Positions 55,750-64,000 of a DNA stretch of 64,000 bases are shown one piece after another. A program made the translations under genes and the position numbers. Source of the stretch: Zhengitettix transpicula (lineage: Eukaryota > Arthropoda > Insecta > Orthoptera > Tetrigidae); the NCBI GenBank assembly GCA_037074705.1, contig CM073592.1, positions 56,285,129 through 56,349,128 of the forward strand. Direction: 5' to 3'. Below the pieces are notes generated by a model, which ran no database searches, was not told where the DNA came from, and saw only the letters and a list, made by a program, of their open reading frames with translations. Within the stretch, counting starts at the first letter, position 1, and the number at the start of each line of letters is the position of its first letter.

Positions 55750-56385
55750 AATATCTTGAGTGATAAAAACGAAAGGGCGGACAAAAGTGCAAAGATGGAG
55801 GCATCCCAACACAAGAATAAAAATAACAGTCCAATATGCACTAAAAATCATGGGGGACAACCCTATGCCAGTATACTGCAGAAAAAATGGTACAAGTGTA
55901 GAAAGGAATGAAGGGATTTTTCACAAGGAGGTCGACAACTTCAAGTAAATATCCTACGCTGGCAATCTGTCACGGAGACAGCAGGAGGTTGTTGCTAGGT
56001 TAAGAACTCTCCATTCTAACCTCACACACTCCTATCTATTGTCTAGATCACCGAAACCAACATGTGACGTATGCAAAGCTGCCCTGACGATCCAGCATAT
56101 CCTCTACGACTGCTCAAAGTACGACAGCACTAGGAGAGCCACAATTCAAAAATACACGAGAAGGGTGATATGTACCTCAGCAGTGGCAATAAATAACCTA
56201 CTAAAGTTTAGCAAGGAAACCGGCATTCAAGATCTAATCTAAATAGACAACGAATCTGAGACTAACAATAAAATGCAGTTAATGTGAACTATTTGTAATA
56301 CTTCCATTTAGTAGGTATGGTAAGTTACCAATGACTTTTATGTTGACCCGACTATAAGCAATATTTTTTTAAAAAAAGTCTGTAA
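55750..56385 (+). pseudogene. LINE 3' part: end of RNase H, cysteine motif and 3' tail, copy 2
   Basis: From 55759 the plus strand reads DKNERADKSAKMEAS, the HxGxxGNExADxxAK end of the LINE RNase H domain. After frame shifts, RRQQEVVARLRTLHSNLTHSY and then CDVCKAALTIQHILYDCSKYD (56065-56127) follow; this Cys motif closes ORF2 in this LINE type. Here the 67-codon frame runs to 56242. The 3' untranslated part, with 'taccaatgacttttatgttga', matches the 29.3 kb copy, and the element ends in an A-rich run near 56375. Dead copy; I/R1/Jockey-type by motif, exact clade unknown. Confidence 0.8.
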
Positions 56386-56642
56386 TACTTTCCTGAAGTT
56401 AGGAACACTGGGTAGCCTACCCATTTTTCTATATCGATACCTTTAACTGAGAACGTCTCATAAGTGTTTTTTTTTAACTTACGGTAACTATATTATTTTA
56501 TTTAAAATTTTACACTTGGTATGATAGTATAATATTGTTACATATAACTTGAATACATCTATTAGGGTAGAATCAAGCCTTTGTTCTTAATGGTAGATGT
56601 TTTCTTTACTTCTCTATTTCATCCTGTGAGCGTTTTGTTTCT

Positions 56643-57170
56643 AGCCGACGTAGGGTTCGTGAAGGCGAGGTCTGGAATCAGTTGGTTTGTTGATTGTAGT
56701 CTATTGTAATAAAGTTTTATCGTTTCTGCTACCGTAGTTATACATAGATCTCTGTGTATAACTGAATTACGTATAAACCAGGGTGCATCTGTAATCAGCC
56801 TTAATGCTCTGTTTTGGATAAATTGTATGCGGTTGATATGTGAGTTGGCATCTAACCCCCAAATCCCGCAAGCGTATTACCATAGTGGTCGGATCAGGCT
56901 CAAGTATAGTAAACGTTTGGTGTATAAGGGGAATGGCGATCTTTTGTCCTCTAGATACTTTGGTGAGCAAAGTCGATTTCTTGATCTCGTTGCCAGGATG
57001 CGAATATGTTCTGCCATGTAAATTTGGCATCAAGGTGTAGTCAGAGATACTTCATACTGTCGTCAGTAGGGACGTTACTTCTAATAAGAATCACACTCGC
57101 TGTTGGTCCTGTTCTCCTGTAGATAATTTCGATAAGGGAATATTTATGTAAATTCAAAGTGGTTCTCCAA
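56643..57170 (-). pseudogene. Jockey-type LINE reverse transcriptase C-terminal fragment
   Basis: On minus, across two or three frames, come YLGLHLDAKFTW-like residues near 57045, IRPLWYYACGIWGLDANS (from about 56905), IQFIQNRALRLITDAPWF, IRNSVIHRDLCI and TVAETIKLYYNRL (to about 56700). These are the hallmark C-terminal motifs of Jockey clade elements. At least two frame shifts are needed to read it, and the catalytic part is missing. Confidence 0.82.
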
Positions 57171-57171
57171 G

Positions 57172-57393
57172 ATTGTATGTTCCGGGGTCACAGACCTTGG
57201 GCATACGGTAAGAGTTGCCCGCTATTCCTATTGGAATAGTCGGCCAACTGCCTCCAAAGCTGGCGAGAGGAAAGCTGCGGCCCCAAAGCAAACCCCACAA
57301 TCGCCATCGGAAGGGCGTGGGACAAGTACCAAATGCCCGACCTACCTGATGCAGGTTTCTCTAGAGTTTTCCGTGCATCACTTTTAGGCGAAC
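57172..57393 (+). repeat. Repeat A copy 9, truncated at both ends
   Basis: Begins 'gtatgttccggggtcacagacc', with the family block 'ttgggcatacgg', and stops at 'cacttttaggcgaac', so the 3' third and tail are missing. It abuts the Jockey fragment exactly, suggesting insertion there followed by deletion. Confidence 0.82.
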
Positions 57394-57810
57394 GGGGAAG
57401 ACGGTTTTCCAATGGATTGCCTCTTAGTTTCTGAATCGTACGAAAATACACACGTGGAATAAACGCAGCATTATTTAAATACTGAGATACTAACATACTA
57501 ATTACTTATCGTATCTTAAATCGAAGATAAAAAAGTAACATTGAAGTCCAACTCAAGAATTTTAAGCCGACCTCCTGTGGTGTTGAGGTCAGCATCACTG
57601 CCACGCATTCCCGTTTTCGAATTCAAGTTGTTGTTCGGGCCTGAGTGTTTTTTCATACTGAGAAAAAGCTACTAATAAGTTTCTCGACAGTTTAAATACA
57701 ATCTACAATGCTAACTTTAGCAGTTGATGAGGCGTATAAAGAAAAATAATTTTATTCTATTGTGAAGATCGTAAAAAAAGAGCCTATATCGGCAGTAAAG
57801 ATAGATAATC

Positions 57811-57846
57811 AATCTATCTATCTAGATCTAGATAGATAGATAGATT
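57811..57846. repeat. (ATCT)n/(AGAT)n tail with palindromic centre
   Basis: ATCT units on the left meet AGAT units on the right around TCTAGATCTAGA, so the tract can form a hairpin. It lies at the 3' end of the minus-strand LINE. Confidence 0.85.
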
Positions 57847-58373
57847 TATTCACCATTAGCCCTCTAAAGAGGAAGTAGGATTCGTCACAAATGTACAGTA
57901 GATAAATTACATAAAAACATATAATACACAAAAACACACAAAAATTCATATCTGTTTACATTTGTCTAGTCACTACAATCATACACACTATCTTTAGGAA
58001 ACACGCACACGACACTAATCACTTCCTGGTATTAACCTCCTGTCGCTAGGTACGGAGGGATGTCGTCATAGATATTTACTAAAACAGAAAGCAGAGGCAG
58101 GAAAACAGAACCAAAAGGGGAAAACTTGACAAACTATTTACATATTTATAGCATATTCGGCAATTTTGTAGGCGAGGCAGTTCAACGAATATGAGACCGA
58201 TTCAAAAATTCGTGTACGTAGTAGTAAGTTTCATTTACAAGGAACGTTTTACACTCCTTGACGAATGAGTTGTAGTTGTTGATGTTCTTTACATGTTTAT
58301 GGAAGGCTGTTAAATAGTGCGATACCGGAATAATGAACGCTAGACTGGTAGAGTATATGTAATTTTTAAAACA

Positions 58374-58562
58374 ATCTAATACAGCCGGTGACGTGGGGGT
58401 CAACGTGGATGCCTCGCATCACAGGGATCTCGGGTTCGAATCCTTGAGAGAGTCTCTCGTCAAAATTAGTTATCCGACAAGTCAAAATAAGTTCCAATAA
58501 TGAGTCGCTAATAGCCTGAGCTGTTGATGCGAATGTAAATAAATAAATAAAAGATCTAATAC
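58374..58562 (+). mobile_element. tRNA-derived SINE (family S2) with 9-bp target-site duplication
   Basis: Flanked by ATCTAATAC at 58374-58382 and 58554-58562. The body (58383-58553) has an A-box-like GTGACGTGGGGGTC and a B box GGTTCGAATCC (58433-58443), a roughly 90-bp tRNA-unrelated part, and an AAAT-repeat tail. The duplication shows retroposition into the LINE fragment. The head differs from family S1. It looks structurally complete at about 170 bp. Confidence 0.85.
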
Positions 58563-58699
58563 CGAAGCAAAAACCGCTGTGTCCTTGCAGCACTTAAATT
58601 TAAATCATGAAATTGGTTACGTGAATGCACTAATTTTCCATTAAAAATATATATAACCTTCCAGGAAAATGTTAGAGCTATAAATTCTTGTCTGTGTAT

Positions 58700-60340
58700 T
58701 GACAATGAAATAAATTGCGTACCTTGAAAAATATTTTGCACTTCATGGCATCAGATCAATAGTATAACGTAAGTTAAAATAAGAATTTCCCCCTTTAAAG
58801 GAATTTTGAGGTGTCTGAAACCTCTCTTGTGTAGAAAGGATACGAACTTGAGTAATTGGTTGCCAACCGACGAATAACTGGCTGTTATTGAGCGACATTT
58901 CGATACAGGAAGAGACTGTGAATGCCTGAGGCTTACTGTCATTATGTCAACAGATTCTATAAGCGCTGCTATCACTGACGCCGGCTAAAAGCCAATACAT
59001 GTAATGTGTGCTAAAATTTAGCAACAGTCTTCCCTTGATGTTCCCTTACAATCCGTACCTTCGCGCATGTTAACGATATAAAATTAACGCAACCCTTAAA
59101 ACGTGTTAATTTATAATTAAGATTTGATCCCCTGGGGTCGCAGATATCATTACAGTTTGGCACACGAAATGTGTAATCACGGAAGGAATAACAGTGACGA
59201 CAAAATGTTGACATTCCCTTCAAAAAAGGTCTCACAATCATATATATGGGTACAGCATTCTTTAATGTCAAGTATTAGCGATGGAATCATGATTTTTACA
59301 TGTGACATGATCATCAGGTATTCTTACGATACTGTGATGATAAAAATCCCGTCACTGCATACGAAATTGTTCATTATCAATCTCCATCTCTTCAGTTCAG
59401 AAAAATTCGAAACCATTTGCAAGAGGTTTATTTAATCAACAAAAAATTAAATAAGTAAAAAACATGCAACCTGCATAATTAGCCTTCGGATGTACGAAGT
59501 ATGGATTTTTTATTACACTTCTCCTTTTTTTATTTAACGTAACTTCTAGGATTGGAAATGCGATTTCATCCATTTGGTTTAAAGAATTCACAAAGCAGCC
59601 CGAATACTATATTAGGCCTTCTTCTTTGTTAACAAGAAAAGGGAAACGTAATAATTTATTTGAAACCGGCAAGTCTTTCCCTTGAATGTCCCACGGTTTC
59701 GTGGGAAATTTCCAATTTTGGGAAAACACCACAAAAACTTTCGCTGTTATTTACAGAGTTTAATCCTCGCGAGTATAGAAGGGGAAACGCCGAGTTCGTC
59801 TATGGGCTTGTTCCCTTTGTGAAGGTATCTTTTACTGGTGGAGGCTATAAAAACACAGCTGTTTCTCTCAGGTAGTACTGATGGCAAATCTTCCCGAAAC
59901 GATTGAAAAGTGTCACATTGTTCGAGTAAATCTTTAGTGTCCATAAAATCCGGAGAGTAAGAAAAAGAAACGCATTTATGCTCGAGGTGATGCAACACGT
60001 TTTTCAAAAAAGAAATATATGTGGGAACTTGATGGTTCCTTTGGTTTTAATGTCACTTCCTTGAATTTTCCACTTCTCTAATAATCGGTATATATTTTAT
60101 GTACATCATAAATTATCTAAAACGGCTAATTAATAGTAGTCGCCTGTTGTAAGCCACAGAGCCGTTAATATACTGTAATTTTAAAAGCTAAAGTGCAGAA
60201 GCATCTGCTTATTCAACAGAAACATTTTCGGCAGTGACGAAATAAATTTCTGCAGAGTCTGAAGCAACACACAGCCTCATACATAATATTCAACATATAT
60301 TAGAATCATTTCTATGAATGAATTTGTGTCTGTCTAAGTG
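58700..60340. other. AT-rich spacer, nothing recognised
   Basis: Frames of 71-103 codons (for example 59124-59435 plus) have no domain. No family repeat was recognised. Confidence 0.45.
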
Positions 60341-60344
60341 TGAG

Positions 60345-60390
60345 ATGACGTAACCCAACGTCACTGGGTTGCGTTCGCACTCAGTTACTC
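60345..60390. repeat. Short hairpin block shared with 32671-32695
   Basis: AACCCA...TGGGTT around 'acgtcac' forms a stem. The 'gttgcgttcgcactc' side is the reverse complement of the 32.7 kb block. Likely a scrap of a dispersed repeat. Confidence 0.4.
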
Positions 60391-60399
60391 GCATCTACA

Positions 60400-61205
60400 C
60401 ATGATCGCGGCCCCATAACCAGTATTATATTAATTACTTTCAAATATATTGAACATTTACAAAAACCACAACAGGCTTAAAATTGAAAGAAGTCATTTAT
60501 AAAGTCTTCTTATGACTTTTCAGTTTTTTATGTCTTCCGAGTCTTCAACATTATTACTTAATTGTCTTGGCCTCCTCATTCTTCTTTCCGTTTCCTTTAC
60601 GAGTGAAATTTTTTCTTTATGCTTTTTAGATCATTCCGGACAGCATCTTTCTGGTTTTAGAAGTACCTTTAGTCCTAGTTCTTAGTGGGCTTGAACAGTA
60701 TTTTTTCTTCACTTATCTATCTTCATTCTTCGGCTTTACCGGAAACTGTCCACGCCAAAAAACATACGACAACTTCTTTCTGAAGGCGCACGTCTCAGAA
60801 AAAGGTCTAGTGTTTGAGCCTCTATCGCGTAGTTTCTTAACTCTGTAAATCTTCCTCTCGTTGCAGAGGCCTGTATTTTTTAAAAAAAATCAGTTGTTGT
60901 TAAATTCAAACACTGGGCTGTTTGCCCTCTGTACTATTAGAGCTTACGCGACTGCCATTCTGAATATTTCAGGAAGCATAAATCCAATGAATAACGTATT
61001 GTAAAAACAGGTAATGATAATTTTTTCTATAAATTTATTTTTTAAACTTCAGTCATACTGTTGGTGAGATTCATTTGTCCATCAAGTGCCAAAGTATACA
61101 AACGTCTTCACATAAGAGGTTCAAGTTTTTTTTTAATATTTTGACCATTTTCGTCACATAAGTGTTCACTTATGTAGTAACTTGTTTATTAGGATTAATA
61201 TGGCC
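60400..61205. other. AT-rich spacer, weak minus-strand coding character
   Basis: The minus strand of 60560-60880 reads in short Lys/Arg-rich pieces across frames, as LINE ORF1 remnants often do, but no motif is firm enough to name. Confidence 0.3.
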
Positions 61206-61233
61206 ATAAAACAGACCTTACAAAAAATAAACC

Positions 61234-61292
61234 GGGTACGTTTCAGCCACAGATTTGTGGACCTTCTCAAGAAACCCGGAAACTGCGGTGTG
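61234..61292 (-). ncRNA. Variant hammerhead-like fold (family PD) with long stem I
   Basis: On minus, CCGGGT opens and ACCCGG closes a 6-bp outer stem. Inside are 'ttcttgagaaggt', a perfect stem II CCACA/TGTGG, and 'ctgaaacgt' with GAAAC. The first box reads CTTGAGA rather than CUGANGA (one extra U), so activity is uncertain, but the overall layout is that of a PLE hammerhead and it lies downstream of a PLE nuclease. Confidence 0.45.
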
Positions 61293-61379
61293 CTGGTATA
61301 TATAGCTGTCCAAAGATTATAGATGGAGTCAAGTGGGTAACAAATACCATAGAGTCAGTGTCACTCTGAATATTAAGAG

Positions 61380-61843
61380 CATTTTGTTTGTGAATTTTGA
61401 AGTGAAGCATTAAGATATTAGTCTTTGATAATAATTGGGTTCAACGTCAAGGATATTAATTTTGCTCCAGTTCATATTGCATTGTTTTAAATATATGTGT
61501 TTCGTAATCACAGAATACTTGTCATTAGGAAACTTATAATTCAGTATGTGATCTATCATCCGCGTCTTAAAGGCCGTTTGGTCCGGCCAATGTAAACAGA
61601 ATCGAAATCACAGCAGCTGATTTTGTATACAACAAAATGCGAGTCCTCAGGTTGTGAATTATCTTTGCCATTTTTGATAAAACTGGAAAGTGAATTGGTG
61701 GAGCTATAAATAATACTAATATTATACTGGTGTAATATGCATATGTGTAATCCCAAGTAGTTCAGAAAAATGATCACAACTTTGGGAACAATACGAGGTT
61801 TGGTATTAAGGGAATATAAAAGGTGTTTTAGTCTATTACTCAT
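61380..61843 (-). pseudogene. PLE GIY-YIG endonuclease (family PD), frame-shifted
   Basis: The 95-codon minus frame 61556-61843 has NSLSSFIKNGKD, then HFVVYKISC, DSVYIGRTKRPL. This is the complete first half of the PLE nuclease, with VY and YIG. After a shift near 61556, it continues as TRMIDHILNYKFPNDKYSVITKH, shown here only in part (DHILNYKFPNDKYS), then NWSKINILDVE and YYQRLIS. The catalytic Glu position is replaced by a stop (RLIS then stop). Dead. Confidence 0.8.
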
Positions 61844-62059
61844 TGAACATTACTAATTTAACATTACTTACTTGTATATAGTTGGAATATGACAACCAAG
61901 TACAAAATTGTTCAGGGTAAGGAGAATGAAGTAGTTTTCTTAATTTTGATATAATACTCAGAGAACTATTATTTAAAAAAATAAGTCAATATCCTACTAG
62001 AGAAACAACTACACTGGAATGGAAATAATATGTATGCATTTTCCTAAATCGATCATTGG

Positions 62060-62745
62060 ATGAGCACAAGAAGTATATCAAAACATCAACCCGTAATATT
62101 CTATTCCTGGTCCGAGGACTATGGCTCAAACATGCTAATGAAAATATTTCAATACTTATCTCCGCCAAGTAGGGTGAGGCGGTTTACCAAATTCCTGCCA
62201 AACAAAGCACTCATCCCCGACAACGTTGACAGCAAAATTCGCACACGGGACACGATGAATGAGCAATTATTTACTGCAAACCATGCGCGACACTTCGATG
62301 AAGCGTTAGTCGTACTTTCAGAAGGGAATTAAATCGTTAAGCAATTATAAGGGATGTGGCAACAATGTGCACGATGGGCGATCTAATTCGCCTCAACGAA
62401 TATTGATTCGGCTGCAAGGAAGGGCCATCAATTTTACATGAGCCAACAGCAGGATAATTTCTATTAATGAGGGTGTTTGGGTTATACGGTGTGGAGGGTG
62501 TTTAAGCAATGAGCTTCAACGAGCGAGCACTCGGAGCGTACAATGGCGAGGCAAACGAATGGATAGAACGTGATTCATAATGACAAATATGTAAAACAAG
62601 TGGTGCATATTTATGGCAACTGCTACGCGCCGGCAAAGCACAGTTGACACATCGGGTACAAGCGGAAAAACTGTCGCCGCCGCAAACTGACATAGCAAAT
62701 GGTTTTACGGGTGAAGTCACATTAACATTCATTAGGTAACTGATC
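62060..62745. promoter_or_regulatory. GC-balanced island 18, strong candidate cis-regulatory element
   Basis: Two sub-blocks (62150-62340 and 62360-62740). Words include 'ccaaacaaagcactc', 'gtggcaacaatgtgc', 'gggccatcaattttacatg', 'tgattcataatgacaaat' and 'gcatatttatggcaactg', i.e. Sox-, homeodomain- and caudal-like sites close together. A 90-codon plus frame (62060-62332) has no domain. Confidence 0.38.
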
Positions 62746-62749
62746 CCAT

Positions 62750-63595
62750 CTGATAAACAGCCGGCAATTTAACTAAAAATATGCTACTATTCACGTTTGA
62801 TTGAGAACAACCCATCAAAAAATTATATAGGTTTTTTACACTCAATGTCTAATCGTATTTTTAGTTCTATAGCGTTATATACGTATTTGGCGAATGGTTT
62901 TTCATTGGCTAATATTAATATGTATTATATATTCCGTTGTTTAATTATTTATAGCCGTTACAATTGCAGACTTTTTGATTAAATAAATAGGAGTAAAATA
63001 AATAACTGAACACTGAATAGACTATTAAACCACGGAATTGAAATTAATTTAATATGGACTGGTGAAGTGACAACAACACAGTAATTCTTTACGAAACCGT
63101 GCCAATGTACATACTCCGCCGGGGCATTTGAATGAAAACTTACACGGATTATATTTTATTTATAAAGGGGGAAACGAAGTTGCACAGATGAGCTAAAGCA
63201 ATATATTTGCTATATGACGCTGATCCTAACAATCGCACTGAGTAGTCAACCTACAGGATGAAAAGTTTGAGGAACCCACAAATCATGAAAAAGGATTTAA
63301 GATAGTAATATTAAAAAACAGAAATATTTGTTTTATTATCAACCATGTCTTACTATATTTGTTTAGAAATAGTTTCACTGCCATTGACAATGAAGTTCAT
63401 CACACAAATCGTAAATGAAGATAATGAATTTTTAGAGAATACTGTCAAAGTCTATTCGATCTAAAAACAATTACGAATAATTACGTAGATATTTACTTCA
63501 ATTCGTAAAACGGATCCACGAACGTTTAACCTAGAGTTGAGAAACCACAGCTAATTTAATTAAAAATACAATAGTCTCATTTTATTAATTTTATT
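62750..63595. other. AT-rich spacer, nothing recognised
   Basis: No supported feature. Confidence 0.5.
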
Positions 63596-63598
63596 ACT

Positions 63599-63637
63599 AA
63601 TATATATATATATATGTATATGTATATATATATATAT
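63599..63637. repeat. (TA)n microsatellite, left of LTR
   Basis: TA units with two G interruptions, abutting the TG start of the LTR-like sequence. Confidence 0.92.
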
Positions 63638-64000
63638 TGTAATGCCAATTAGTTAGCACATTAATTGTAAATTTGATAATCTAAATTGTTAGAGAAACAT
63701 ATTCTTGACGGCGGTACCGAACACAAAACAACAATGTAGCAGAGCATTGTTTCTTTGTCGGAAGAAGCACTGCGCGCTCAAAATTAGGAGACGGTTGTTC
63801 AGTTGGCTGGAAGGTTTGGTCAAGTACAGGTCGCATTAAAATATTGAGGAGAGAGCACACATTATGTTTTGGTAGAGTTCAGTCTGCATTTTGGCTCCTC
63901 AGCGATCGGGTGGTCGTAAAAGAACTTTTGGAACTTGGAGATTAAACACGTACCAAGAGACGAGGACGAAAACGAAAGGCGAGAACGAAAATCGAAATAA
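63638..64000 (+). mobile_element. LTR-like element start, runs off the window
   Basis: Begins TGTAATGCCAATTAG directly after a TA microsatellite. Its first 130 bp match 43238-43369 (minus) closely and 17555 onward more loosely ('gcattgtttctttgtcggaag' compared with 'tgttgctttgttgaagagc', then 'gcgcgc.caaaa'). Right end, primer site and coding region lie outside the window. Confidence 0.65.

Larger units (their letters stand above)
57811..58700 (-). pseudogene. CR1/Jockey-like LINE 3' end, interrupted by a SINE
   Basis: On minus, ALTFSWKVIYIFNGKL and HDLNLSAARTQRFLLRY (58690-58570) lead to the SINE. Beyond the SINE, GIALFNSLP-like codons are followed by HVKNINNYNSFVKECKTFL and EFLNR (58300-58190). 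These are the same C-terminal motifs as in the 43.5-44.1 kb fragment. The 3' untranslated region ends in (ATCT)n at 57811-57846, a typical short-repeat LINE tail. 5'-truncated and dead. Confidence 0.75.
61215..61870 (-). mobile_element. Penelope-like element, 5'-truncated, family PD
   Basis: On minus, a GIY-YIG endonuclease remnant is followed by a terminal repeat ending near 61230 in 'gaaacgtacccgg'. Its sequence is clearly different from family PA. No reverse transcriptase precedes it. Confidence 0.78.

Noticed and set aside
57811..57846. CRISPR-like or satellite array
   Set aside because: It is a short tetranucleotide LINE tail with a palindromic centre, without spacers.
60560..60880. LINE ORF1 on minus
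   Set aside because: Basic residues across broken frames but no zinc knuckle or other firm motif.
1..64000. Bacterial, viral or plasmid origin of the window
   Set aside because: Tiny frames, long AT-rich spacers, SINEs, LINEs, PLEs and mariner relics are typical of an animal nuclear genome.

Overview
The window is AT-rich eukaryotic DNA with no recognisable intact protein-coding gene, no intact tRNA or rRNA gene, and no operon-like packing. The only protein similarities come from decayed mobile elements: non-LTR retrotransposons (Jockey-like, CR1/Jockey-like, and an RNase H-bearing type), Penelope-like retroelements (PLEs) with GIY-YIG endonucleases, a mariner transposase, a possible second DD-E transposase, an LTR family and tRNA-derived SINEs. 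This mix suggests a large arthropod genome, most likely an insect. The species cannot be told from the window, and the host assignment is inference.

Layout. From 1 to 20 kb there is a poly(A) retroposon of about 540 bp (called repeat A here), SINE heads, two PLE ends, a LINE ORF1 fragment with a degraded zinc knuckle, two direct-repeat pairs, a candidate TATA promoter near 15.8 kb, and an LTR-like unit sitting inside a TA microsatellite (17.5-18.6 kb). From 20 to 30 kb there is a pair of long inverted repeats about 3.5 kb apart, two hairpin-bearing repeats, a reverse-transcriptase scrap, a GC-rich block (24.3-25.3 kb) and the best copy of repeat A, with a 12-bp target-site duplication (28.1-28.7 kb). 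From 30 to 45 kb there are PLE, LINE, LTR and mariner relics, including a mariner transposase whose catalytic region is triplicated head to tail (38.1-38.7 kb). From 45 to 64 kb there are further PLE and LINE relics, a LINE broken by a SINE with a clean 9-bp duplication (57.8-58.7 kb), and the start of another LTR at the right edge.

Two patterns stand out. First, at least seven and perhaps twelve hammerhead-ribozyme-like cores (CUGANGA, stem II, GAAAC) occur on both strands. They fall into several sequence families, and three of them lie directly downstream of PLE endonuclease coding remnants. Hammerheads are known in PLE terminal repeats, so the type is not new, but the density and variety here are notable. 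Second, about 16 compact islands of 200-1000 bp with balanced or high GC content stand out from the AT-rich background, roughly one per 4 kb. They have no convincing reading frame but contain homeodomain-, Sox- and POU-like words. I infer that the window may be the gene-poor regulatory neighbourhood of a developmental gene, or a long intron, filled in by transposons. That is a hypothesis to be tested by conservation or chromatin data.
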